A stretch of 64,000 bases of DNA from Bacteroidales bacterium UBA1410 (GTDB lineage: Bacteria; Bacteroidota; Bacteroidia; Bacteroidales; Dysgonomonadaceae), in the NCBI GenBank assembly GCA_002305015.1, contig DBPW01000019.1:1-64000 (forward strand). Direction: 5' to 3'. Below are positions 9,421 through 18,219 of the stretch, one piece after another. How positions within the stretch are numbered: position 1 is the stretch's first letter; each line of letters opens with the position of its first letter. Below the pieces are notes generated by a model, which did not search any database, was not told where the DNA came from, and saw only the letters and a list, made by a program, of their open reading frames with translations. The position numbers and the translations under genes were made by a program.

Positions 9421-9439
9421 TACATTTACTGTAAATGTA
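9421..9439. promoter_or_regulatory. 19-bp perfect palindrome, possible operator
   Basis: TACATTTAC and GTAAATGTA are separated by a single T. It lies 126 bp before the GH127-like start codon and 37 bp upstream of the promoter pair. This fits a dimeric regulator site, though no binding protein is identified. Confidence 0.4.
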
Positions 9440-9475
9440 AACAAAACGCAGGACGATACAATTTTTATCCGAATC

Positions 9476-9506
9476 TTTATAAAATCTTGTTTTTTATCTA
9501 AATTTG
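9476..9506 (+). promoter_or_regulatory. Bacteroidetes-type promoter for the GH127-like gene
   Basis: TAAATTTG at 9499-9506 matches TAnnTTTG. TTTA at 9476-9479, 19 bp upstream, is one base off the TTTG element. The expected leader is about 50 nt. Confidence 0.45.
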
Positions 9507-9564
9507 TTTTGAAGAAACGGGGCGGATTTGAGAAAAGGGTTGATTTTTTTAATAATTAGATAAC

Positions 9565-11628
9565 ATGAAAAAAATAAATAGGATTTTCCTGCAATTTGTC
9601 GTTATGTTCGGTGTATTTTTCTGCTTGGATGTGCATGCTCAAAAGGATATGAAAATAAGCGTAGTGGACAGGCCGGATGTTCAAACTGTCAATACAAATT
9701 ATGTGCAGAACCGGGCGCCATTGCTCCCGCTGAATTGCATAAAATTGCCGGTTGGAGAAGTGAAACCGCAGGGTTGGCTTTTGGAGATGCTTCACCGCCA
9801 AAAAAATGGGCTAAACGGTCATTTGGGTGAAATAAGTGCTTGGCTCGATAAAGATAATAATGCCTGGTTGGGGACGGGAACCGATTACGGTTGGGAAGAA
9901 GTGCCGTATTGGCTGAAGGGTTATGGCGATATGGCGTATATTTTGGGTGACGAAAAAATGATCAAGGAAGCAAAAACATGGATTGAAGCCGCTTTTAAAA
10001 GTCAACGAAAAGATGGTTATTTTGGGCCGTATATCGAGAAAAACGGGAAACCGGATTTGTGGGGAAACATGATTATGCTTTGGTGTTTGCAGTCGTATTA
10101 CGAATATTCAAACGATCAGCGCGTAATCGACTTGATGACCGATTATTTTAAGTGGGAACTGGCTTTGCCCGATGACATCTTTTTGAAAGATTATTGGGAA
10201 AACAGTCGAGGTGGGGATAATTTGTTGAGTGTTTATTGGTTATATAACATCACGGGCGAAAAGTTTTTATTGGAATTAGCCGAAAAAATTCACCGTAATA
10301 CGGCAAACTGGCGGCAGCGTTCAACTTTACCCAACTGGCATAATGTGAATATTGCACAGAGCTTTCGTGAACCGGCGACCTATTATATGTTGTCGAAAGA
10401 TTCGGCAGACCTTCTTGCCGGTTACAATGTTCATCATCTGATTCGAAATACGTTTGGTCAGGTTCCTGGCGGAATGTTCGGAGCTGACGAAAATGCACGG
10501 ATGGGTTATATCGATCCGCGACAGGCAACCGAAACGTGTGGTTTTGTGGAACAAATGGCTTCCGATGAATGGTTATTGAGGATGACCGGCGATCTTTTTT
10601 GGGCTGAACATTGCGAAAAGGTCGCATTCAATTCTTTTCCTGCAGCAATGATGCCCGACCTGAAAGCGTTGCGTTATCTTACTGCACCCAATCATGTGAT
10701 CAGCGACTCAAAGAATCATAGTCCCGGAATTCAGAACAGTGGCCCTTTTTTGGCCATGAATCCGTTCAGCAGCCGGTGTTGCCAGCACAACCACGGGCAA
10801 GGATGGCCTTATTTTATCGAGCATCTGATGATGGCATCTCCCGATAACGGTATTATTGCAGCTATTTATGGAGCATGTAACGCAAGAGTTAAGGTTGCAG
10901 ACGGTAAAACGGTCGAAATTGTGGAAACAACGAATTATCCTTTCGAGGAGCAGATAAAATTTACCATTCGGACGTCTCAAAAAGTGAGATTTCCTCTGTA
11001 TTTGAGAATTCCTTCGTGGGCAAATAAACCGACAATCCTTCTGAACGGAAAATCGTTGAACACCACTTTAGTAAACGGAAAATATATCTGCATCGAGAGA
11101 GAATGGGAAAAAGATGACGAAATTGTATTGAATGTTCCGATGAAATTGACGCAATCGGTTTGGCAGGTTAATCAGCAAAGCCGCAGTATCGATTACGGTC
11201 CGTTGACTTTCTCATTAAAAATTGCTGAGGATTATAAGATGGTAAGCAGTACGGAAACTGCAATTGGCGATTCCAAATGGCAAAAAAATGCCGATCCCGC
11301 TAAATGGCCGACCTTCGAGATTTATCCGGCAAGTCCCTGGAATTACGCCTTGGTAATTGACGATAACCTGCCATTGGAAGATAATTTTGTTGTTGTAAAG
11401 AAAGAATGGCCGGCTGATAATTTTCCTTTCACGCCTCAACAGGTTCCAATCGAAATCAAAGCGAAAGGGAAGAAACTGGTCACTTGGAAAATAGACCAAT
11501 ATGGGTTGTGCAGCGAATTGCCGATCATGGAAAATCGCAAATTCGAAGCGAAAACAGAAGATATTACGTTGATACCTATGGGAGCAGCTCGTTTGAGAAT
11601 TTCGGCTTTCCCGGTTTATAATAAATGA
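9565..11628 (+). CDS. GH127-like (DUF1680) beta-L-arabinofuranosidase-type glycosidase
   Basis: The DUF1680 superfamily contains retaining beta-L-arabinofuranosidases (GH127, GH146 and relatives), which use a zinc-bound cysteine. This 687-residue protein has a signal peptide (cleavage after DVHA), a helical barrel and a C-terminal beta-sandwich. Residues that would form the Cys3-Glu zinc site are visible: Glu323 and Cys325 in TETCGF, and the Cys405-Cys406 pair in SRCCQHNHGQGW. Glu309 in PGGMFGADE may be the acid/base. The exact family and sugar specificity cannot be fixed from sequence. It is a secreted periplasmic or surface enzyme of the PUL, 95 bp before the GH92 gene. Confidence 0.85.
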   Translation: MKKINRIFLQFVVMFGVFFCLDVHAQKDMKISVVDRPDVQTVNTNYVQNRAPLLPLNCIKLPVGEVKPQGWLLEMLHRQKNGLNGHLGEISAWLDKDNNAWLGTGTDYGWEEVPYWLKGYGDMAYILGDEKMIKEAKTWIEAAFKSQRKDGYFGPYIEKNGKPDLWGNMIMLWCLQSYYEYSNDQRVIDLMTDYFKWELALPDDIFLKDYWENSRGGDNLLSVYWLYNITGEKFLLELAEKIHRNTANWRQRSTLPNWHNVNIAQSFREPATYYMLSKDSADLLAGYNVHHLIRNTFGQVPGGMFGADENARMGYIDPRQATETCGFVEQMASDEWLLRMTGDLFWAEHCEKVAFNSFPAAMMPDLKALRYLTAPNHVISDSKNHSPGIQNSGPFLAMNPFSSRCCQHNHGQGWPYFIEHLMMASPDNGIIAAIYGACNARVKVADGKTVEIVETTNYPFEEQIKFTIRTSQKVRFPLYLRIPSWANKPTILLNGKSLNTTLVNGKYICIEREWEKDDEIVLNVPMKLTQSVWQVNQQSRSIDYGPLTFSLKIAEDYKMVSSTETAIGDSKWQKNADPAKWPTFEIYPASPWNYALVIDDNLPLEDNFVVVKKEWPADNFPFTPQQVPIEIKAKGKKLVTWKIDQYGLCSELPIMENRKFEAKTEDITLIPMGAARLRISAFPVYNK

Positions 11629-11722
11629 AACAAATCAGATTATCAGATACCGAAATTAGAGGAAATTAAATAATGTTGATTGGGTTTATTTTTAATTTGT
11701 TGAATGAATAAAATCGAGGAAA

Positions 11723-14029
11723 ATGAGGATGAGAAATCATAAGGTTAAGGTTGTTTTGTTGCTTTTTGTGGAATTAAATGTTTTATCTCTTTATTCGCAG
11801 AAAGTAGATTTGGTCAAGTATGTCAACACATTGCAGGGGACCAATTCCCGTTTCGAATTGACGAGGGGAAATACTTATCCCACAACGGCTCTACCTTTTG
11901 CCATGCATACCTGGACACCCCAAACGGGTGTAAACGGCGATGGTTGGAAATATCAATACGAAAAAGATTCGATTCGTGGCTTCCAGCAAGCACATCAGTG
12001 TAGTTCATGGACGAACGATTATGCAGTTTTTTCTTTGATGCCGGTTACCGGAAAACTTGTTGTTGATCAATTTGGCAGAGCAGCCAAATTCAGCCATCGG
12101 AATGAAATTGCAAAGCCGCATTATTATAAAGTTCTTTTGGATAATGGGATAACGACAGAATTTTCTCCTGTGGAACGGGGAGCGCATTTGCGTTTTTCTT
12201 TCCCCAAAGGGAAAAATGCATATGTAATCTTGGATGGCTATACGGGAATAAGCCGGGTAAAGATTTATCCCCAAGAGGGTAAAATAACGGGTTATGTGCA
12301 TAACGGACGCGGGTTGAAAGAAAACTTTAAAAATTTTTTCATCATTCAGTTCGACAAGCCGATTCGTAATTACGGGACGTGGGAAAATACAACCCATAGC
12401 AGTTGGGAAGGTGAAAGCGAGCACGAAGGAAAAGGTGTTGGAGCATGGGTACGGTTCGATAGCGGGGTGAAAGTTCAGGCTAAAGTGGCGTCATCATATA
12501 TCAGTCCGGAGCAGGCCGAACTGAATTTGAGAAACGAATTGGGCAATTTCTCCACCTTGGAAGAAACAAAACAGGCTGCATGGAAAATCTGGAACGATCA
12601 GCTGCATCAGATTTTTGTTGAAGGTGGAACCGAAGAAGAGAAAGCCACCTTTTATTCGTGCTATTTCAGGGCTAACCTGTTTTCTCGGAAATTTTATGAA
12701 TGGGATAAAGAGGGTAACCCCTATTATTTTAGTCCTTACGACGGAAAAATTCATTATGGCTACATGTACACCGATACCGGATTCTGGGATACCTTTCGAG
12801 CACAGTTTCCCTTGAATGCTCTTATGCATCCGGATATGCACGGCAAATATGTGGCAGCATTGCTCGATGCCTATGACCAGTGTGGATGGTTACCCTCATG
12901 GTCGTTTCCCGGTGAAGGAGGGAGCATGATCGGCAATCATGCCATATCTCTTTTGGCAGATGCGTGGAGCAAAGGCATACGAACCTTCGATCCCTTAAAA
13001 GCGCTTCAGGCTTATTATCATGAAGCCACCAACAAGGGTCCTTGGGGGCCTGCGAACGGACGCGATGGCTGGAAAGAGTATTTTACGCTGGGGTTTGTTC
13101 CGTATCCTAAGTACAGAGAATCTACTGCCAAAACGCTGGAATACGCATATGATGATTTTTGTGGTTTTAAATTGGCAGAAATGATCGGTAATTCTTTTTA
13201 TGAAAATGTATTTGCCCGTCAAATGTATAATTATAAAAACGTTTTTGATTCCGAAGTAAAATTTATGCGTGGACGGGGTGAAGACGGAACATGGACACCT
13301 AATTTCGATCCTTATGAATGGGGTGGGCCTTTCACCGAAGGAAATGCATGGCATTATTTGTGGTCGGTATTTCATGATGTCAACGGATTGATCGACCTGA
13401 TGGGAGGTAACGAAAATTTTGTTGCGAAGATGGATTCCGTCTTTACGGTTCCTAATACGGTAAAGGTAGGAACATACGGGGGTAAAATTCATGAAATGAC
13501 TGAGATGCAGATGGCAAATATGGGTCAGTATGCTCACGGGAATCAACCTATTCAACACATGATTTATCTGTATGATTATGCAGGAGCACCCTGGAAAGCG
13601 CAACAGAAAGCGAGGGAAGTAATGCGAAAGTTGTATAATTCTACCGAAAACGGTTATCCCGGAGACGAAGATCAGGGACAGACTTCTTCGTGGTATGTGT
13701 TGAGTGCGTTGGGTATCTATAGTGTATGTCCGGGAACCGATCAGTACGTGATAGGAAGTCCTGTTTTTAGGAAAGCGACGATCACGCTAGAAAACGGGAA
13801 ACAATTTGTTATTGAAGCAAATAACAATAATCGGGATAACGTGTATATTCAATCCGCAAAACTAAACGGACGCGATTATGCCAAGAACTATATACGTTAT
13901 CAGGATATTGTTGATGGCGGAATTTTACAGTTTGAAATGGGCAATCAACCCAACAAAAACAGGGGAGTATCTCCCGATGATGTCCCTTATTCGGTATCGC
14001 TATATCATTCATGCGATGAATACCATTAA
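11723..14029 (+). CDS. GH92 alpha-mannosidase
   Basis: GH92 enzymes are calcium-dependent inverting exo-alpha-mannosidases (mostly alpha-1,2) that trim mannans and N-glycans. The 768-residue protein has an N-terminal signal peptide, an N-terminal beta-sandwich (LQGTNSRFELTRGNTYPTTALPFAMHTWTPQ) and a helical catalytic barrel. Glu539 in FTEGNAWHYLW matches the catalytic acid, and Asp648/Asp650 in GDEDQGQTSSWYVLSALG match the base and metal region. GAGGA sits only 2 bp before the first ATG but 8 bp before the ATG at 11729, so the second start may be the true one. It precedes the regulator gene by about 45 bp and is probably co-transcribed with it. Confidence 0.93.
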   Translation: MRMRNHKVKVVLLLFVELNVLSLYSQKVDLVKYVNTLQGTNSRFELTRGNTYPTTALPFAMHTWTPQTGVNGDGWKYQYEKDSIRGFQQAHQCSSWTNDYAVFSLMPVTGKLVVDQFGRAAKFSHRNEIAKPHYYKVLLDNGITTEFSPVERGAHLRFSFPKGKNAYVILDGYTGISRVKIYPQEGKITGYVHNGRGLKENFKNFFIIQFDKPIRNYGTWENTTHSSWEGESEHEGKGVGAWVRFDSGVKVQAKVASSYISPEQAELNLRNELGNFSTLEETKQAAWKIWNDQLHQIFVEGGTEEEKATFYSCYFRANLFSRKFYEWDKEGNPYYFSPYDGKIHYGYMYTDTGFWDTFRAQFPLNALMHPDMHGKYVAALLDAYDQCGWLPSWSFPGEGGSMIGNHAISLLADAWSKGIRTFDPLKALQAYYHEATNKGPWGPANGRDGWKEYFTLGFVPYPKYRESTAKTLEYAYDDFCGFKLAEMIGNSFYENVFARQMYNYKNVFDSEVKFMRGRGEDGTWTPNFDPYEWGGPFTEGNAWHYLWSVFHDVNGLIDLMGGNENFVAKMDSVFTVPNTVKVGTYGGKIHEMTEMQMANMGQYAHGNQPIQHMIYLYDYAGAPWKAQQKAREVMRKLYNSTENGYPGDEDQGQTSSWYVLSALGIYSVCPGTDQYVIGSPVFRKATITLENGKQFVIEANNNNRDNVYIQSAKLNGRDYAKNYIRYQDIVDGGILQFEMGNQPNKNRGVSPDDVPYSVSLYHSCDEYH

Positions 14030-14059
14030 GTTGAAATATTATGCTGCAGGAATTAATCA

Positions 14060-17000
14060 TTGATTTTAGTTAAAATGTTTTCTTATAGACTCAGGCATTA
14101 TTTTTTCGTTTTATCGGTTTTTTTAATTACTTCGGTTGGTACCAAGGCCACCACTTATCAATTTAAACATTACGATATCAATAACGGATTATCCCAAAAT
14201 ACTGTGCGATCGATTTTTCAGGATAATCAAGGATTTATGTGGTTTGGCACAAAGGATGGATTGAACCGTTTTGACGGGATTTCATTCAAAATTTTTAAAT
14301 TTTCGCCCAATGGTGATTTGAGAGATAATGTTTTTTTACGCATTCTTCAGGATAAGCATAACAATATTTGGGTTTCTACGGAAAGTGGAGTATATGTTTA
14401 TGATCCTTATAAAGAAAAGTTTCGTCGTTTTGATCGGATTACACCGGAAAATAAAAAGGTTGAAGGTGTTGTTAGTGATATGATTGCGGATGACGATGGA
14501 GATATTTGGATGGCAGTTGAAGAAAGAGGCGTTTTTCAATATGACATTGCAAAGGATGAGTTGATTTTCTACGCTATTCCTATTGTAGAGGATGGGATGA
14601 AGATGATGAGTCTGTGTCAGGATAATAACCATAGAATTTGGGTGTGTCCCTATTCCTGTCCGTTTTTTCTAATCGATAAGAGAACAAAAAAAGTATCCGA
14701 ATTTAATCTGAAAGATGATGTTCATTTTCTTTATGAGATTGGTGAAGTTTCGGATGTTTTGGCTGACCAATATAATCAGCTCCTTTTGGCAACCTCGCAA
14801 AAAGGGCTGGTAAGCGTTAATACCATCAATCAAACTCATCGTGTTTTGTTGGATAAGGATCCAAATGGTGATCCATTATTTGTGAGATGCCTTGAACGAA
14901 TTAATAATACTACGCTTTGGGTTGGAACAGAATCGGGGGTATATATATATGATACAGATACCGAAAGGACAATTAACCTGCGCAGCAATGGTTTGGTGTC
15001 GTATTCGTTGTCGGATAACGCTATCTATTCCATTTATAAGGACAATAACGGCGGGATATGGGTAGGATCATATTTTGGAGGAGTAGATTATTATTCCGAT
15101 CGGTATAACAATTTTGAGTTGTTTTATCCGATGGCATGCGATAATAGTTTGACAGGTAAAAGAGTAAGAGAGTTTTGTAGCGCACCTAATGGGAAAATAT
15201 GGATTGGAACAGAAGATAAAGGGTTAAATCTATTCGATCCGGTAAGCCGTACGTTTCTGCCGCTCCCAAAAGCTTTGAGTTCGCTTTATACAAATATTCA
15301 TGCCTTATATGAAGACGGGGATATATTGTGGATAAGTACTTTTTCGAAAGGATTGAACAAGTACAATGTGAAAACAGGAAAATTGGTAACCTATACTCAT
15401 TCGGACGATCCGAAGTCGATTAGCCAAAACAGCACATTCGCTTTATGTAAGGATCGACAAAACATGTTGTGGATAGGCACATTGTCAGGAGTAAATATCT
15501 ATAATTATGAGGACGACAGTTTCACAAAAGTAGAGAAACTTAAAGGGATCTCCATCCAGGACATCTTTGAAGATACGGAGGGTAAAATTTGGATATCCAC
15601 TTTCGTTAGTGGACTATATCGGTTTGATCAGGGCACAAATAAATGGAGAATCTTCTTACACGATGCTGCAAACTCGAGCAGTTTGCCCTATAATAAAGTG
15701 ACAAGCGTTTTTGAAGATAGCAAAAAAAGATTGTGGGTGACGACTCAAGGAGGGGGATTCAGCCTTTTTGATAGAAAAACCGAGACTTTTTTTACCTATA
15801 ATAGTTCGAACGGTTTGCCGAATGATGTGGTTTATCAAATAAAGGAAGATAATTTTGGTAATTTGTGGTTATCTACCAATGCCGGGCTTGTTTGGTTCGA
15901 TCCCGATAAAAAATTGTTCAAGAATTATACCATAGAAGATGGATTGAAAACCAATCAGTTCAACTACAAATCGAGTTATAAAGCACCCGACGGGACTCTT
16001 TATTTCGGTTCAATAGATGGTTTTGTGCGATTTAATCCTGCTTCTTTTAAAGAAGATAGCTCTATACCGCCTATCGTGTTGACGGATTTTTATTTAAATA
16101 ATTCGCCTGCTAATGTTTCCGATAAAAATTCTCCGTTAAAAGAGAGCATTTTGTATGCTCAATGTATTCGACTTCCTTATAATAAAAATTCTTTCAGCAT
16201 TAAATATGCCCTATTGAGCTATTCCGGATTTCATCCTAAAAATGTGGTTTACAAATTGGAAGGTTTCGATAAGGAATGGATCCCTGCTAATGGCACTCAA
16301 TCTATTGTCTATTCAAATTTAAATCCGGGGAAATACAAGTTGATTATTTCTTTTGAAACCGAGTCTTCGAGCGGAATAAATCAGGCGATGAAGACGTTAG
16401 ATATAATCGTGAGCCCCCCTTTCTGGAAAACTTGGTGGGCGTATGTATTTTATGTTATATGTTTGATTTCCTTTACATTTCTTATTATATACTATTTTCA
16501 TCAGCGTACGAAAAAACTTCAACAGCAAAAAATGCGCTTCTTTGAGCGTGAAAAAGAAAAAGAATTATACGAATCAAAGATTGAATTTTTCACTAATGTG
16601 GCTCACGAAATTAGAACTCCTTTATCATTGATTAAAGCACCTCTCGAACAGATTTTGAAAAATGATAGGCTGTCAGCCGATGTAAAGGATAATCTGGGGG
16701 TAATGAGTAAAAACACCGATAGATTATTGGATTTGACTAACCAATTGCTGGATTTTAGAAAAACGGAAGCTGAGCTTTATACGTTAAATGAGAAAGTGAC
16801 CAATGTGTCAGACGTGGTAAGAGAGACTTTTGGACGATTCATGCCGTTAGCTAAACAGAAAAATATCGATTTAAAACTCAAACTTCCGGAGAAAGATATT
16901 ATAGCAAAAATAGATATTGAAGCCTTTACTAAAGTCATTAGTAATTTGATAAATAATGCTATAAAATATTGTGACAGTTTTGTGCAAGTTACGCTCGATT

Positions 17001-18088
17001 GTTCAACCGACGATAAGGAAAATTCCTCTCTTAATTTTGTGACCGAGAATGATGGGTTGTTAATACCGGATCGGTTTAAAAATGAAATATTTAAGCCCTT
17101 TACCCGTTTGAATAATGAAAGGGATAAGATGATTATGGGAACAGGTATTGGTTTGGCTTTAACCAAATCGTTGACCGAATTGTTAAAAGGATCAATAACA
17201 TATCGTGTGGAGAATAATTTGAACGTATTTCATGTTATTTTTCCGATAGGGATACCGAACGATAAAGAGCTTGGGGGTGATGGGCTGCAAAAAGAACGGA
17301 TCACGGTGAAAAACGGAGAAGAAATAAAAGAGAAGTCGAAAAAGCAACCTCTGCTTCTTTTGGTTGAAGATGATTTGGAAATGAGGAATTTTCTCGTGAA
17401 ATGTTTGAATGGTGTCTATAATACAGTAGTGGCCTCAAACGGTGAGGAGGCATTGAGCGTATTGAAAAATAACAACGTAGATCTTGTTGTCAGCGATATC
17501 ATGATGCCTAAAATGGACGGTTTTAAGTTGACCGAGCATATAAAATCAAACATCGAGTTTAGCCATATTCCGGTTATTCTTCTTACGGCAAAAGTGAATG
17601 TACAGTCAAAAGTACAGGGTTTTGAAGTGGGTGCAGACGCTTATATCGAAAAGCCGTTTTCGGTTGAAGTCCTTCTTGCCCAAATTGCCAGTCTTCTTCA
17701 AAATAGAGAAAAATTTCGTGAAGCATTCTTGAAATATCCTTTTATTGGGATGAATAATGTTGATCTTAATAAATCGGATGGAGAGTTTTTGGAGAAATTG
17801 GAAGAGGTTATACAAGAAAATATTACAAATCCGGATTTCAATATTGAAGATTTGGCCGATCAGTTTTGTATGAGCAGAGCTAGTTTTTACCGAAAAATCA
17901 AGGGTGTTCTCGATGTAACACCTAACGAATACCTAAGGATAGCACGATTAAAAAAAGCGGCTCAATTGTTGAAAGAAGGCAACTATAGGGTAACCGAAAT
18001 ATGTTACATGGTGGGATTTAATTCTCCTTCGTATTTTGCTAAGTGTTTCCAACAGCAATTTGGGGTTTTGCCTAAAGATTTTTCGTAG
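14060..18088 (+). CDS. Hybrid two-component system sensor/regulator (HTCS) of the PUL
   Basis: This one-protein signalling system senses a glycan fragment in the periplasm and activates PUL genes. Domain order: signal/first membrane segment, two beta-propellers made of repeats such as GFMWFGTKDGLNRFDG (to about residue 690), a Y_Y_Y domain, a membrane helix near 790-815, a histidine kinase domain (VAHEIRTPLSLIKAP, phospho-acceptor His844), ATPase (NLINNAIKY, GTGIGLALTKSL), a receiver (SDIMMPKMDG, Asp1141) and a C-terminal AraC-type DNA-binding domain (IARLKKAAQLL, VGFNSPSYFAKCFQQQFG). The ORF can begin with TTG at 14060, but the ATG at 14075 gives a better signal peptide; residue numbers use that start. 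All catalytic residues are present. Confidence 0.96.
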   Translation: MILVKMFSYRLRHYFFVLSVFLITSVGTKATTYQFKHYDINNGLSQNTVRSIFQDNQGFMWFGTKDGLNRFDGISFKIFKFSPNGDLRDNVFLRILQDKHNNIWVSTESGVYVYDPYKEKFRRFDRITPENKKVEGVVSDMIADDDGDIWMAVEERGVFQYDIAKDELIFYAIPIVEDGMKMMSLCQDNNHRIWVCPYSCPFFLIDKRTKKVSEFNLKDDVHFLYEIGEVSDVLADQYNQLLLATSQKGLVSVNTINQTHRVLLDKDPNGDPLFVRCLERINNTTLWVGTESGVYIYDTDTERTINLRSNGLVSYSLSDNAIYSIYKDNNGGIWVGSYFGGVDYYSDRYNNFELFYPMACDNSLTGKRVREFCSAPNGKIWIGTEDKGLNLFDPVSRTFLPLPKALSSLYTNIHALYEDGDILWISTFSKGLNKYNVKTGKLVTYTHSDDPKSISQNSTFALCKDRQNMLWIGTLSGVNIYNYEDDSFTKVEKLKGISIQDIFEDTEGKIWISTFVSGLYRFDQGTNKWRIFLHDAANSSSLPYNKVTSVFEDSKKRLWVTTQGGGFSLFDRKTETFFTYNSSNGLPNDVVYQIKEDNFGNLWLSTNAGLVWFDPDKKLFKNYTIEDGLKTNQFNYKSSYKAPDGTLYFGSIDGFVRFNPASFKEDSSIPPIVLTDFYLNNSPANVSDKNSPLKESILYAQCIRLPYNKNSFSIKYALLSYSGFHPKNVVYKLEGFDKEWIPANGTQSIVYSNLNPGKYKLIISFETESSSGINQAMKTLDIIVSPPFWKTWWAYVFYVICLISFTFLIIYYFHQRTKKLQQQKMRFFEREKEKELYESKIEFFTNVAHEIRTPLSLIKAPLEQILKNDRLSADVKDNLGVMSKNTDRLLDLTNQLLDFRKTEAELYTLNEKVTNVSDVVRETFGRFMPLAKQKNIDLKLKLPEKDIIAKIDIEAFTKVISNLINNAIKYCDSFVQVTLDCSTDDKENSSLNFVTENDGLLIPDRFKNEIFKPFTRLNNERDKMIMGTGIGLALTKSLTELLKGSITYRVENNLNVFHVIFPIGIPNDKELGGDGLQKERITVKNGEEIKEKSKKQPLLLLVEDDLEMRNFLVKCLNGVYNTVVASNGEEALSVLKNNNVDLVVSDIMMPKMDGFKLTEHIKSNIEFSHIPVILLTAKVNVQSKVQGFEVGADAYIEKPFSVEVLLAQIASLLQNREKFREAFLKYPFIGMNNVDLNKSDGEFLEKLEEVIQENITNPDFNIEDLADQFCMSRASFYRKIKGVLDVTPNEYLRIARLKKAAQLLKEGNYRVTEICYMVGFNSPSYFAKCFQQQFGVLPKDFS

Positions 18089-18135
18089 GATACCGATTTT
18101 TGAGATGATAGTTATATTTTTCGATTCATTTTTTT

Positions 18136-18165
18136 CTTTGCGCTGCTAAAATTTGAGCTATGTTT
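18136..18165 (+). promoter_or_regulatory. Bacteroidetes-type promoter for the GH2-GH43 pair
   Basis: TATGTTTG at 18158-18165 matches TAnnTTTG, with TTTG at 18136-18139 (18 bp spacing). It lies about 55 bp before the GH2 start codon, so the last two PUL genes may have their own transcript. Confidence 0.45.
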
Positions 18166-18219
18166 GCTTTGTATTTTTACGGTGAAATCCATCAGTAATA
18201 ACTTTAGAATAAATTCAAA

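Larger units (their letters stand above)
9031..9564. other. 534-bp intergenic region with short repeats, palindrome and promoter
   Basis: No convincing gene is seen. The region holds a pyrimidine-rich 11-bp repeat run (9162-9205), a second 11-bp repeat run (9302-9389), a 19-bp palindrome (9421-9439) and a promoter-like pair (9476-9506). Short open frames here are low-complexity translations of the repeats. Confidence 0.8.
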
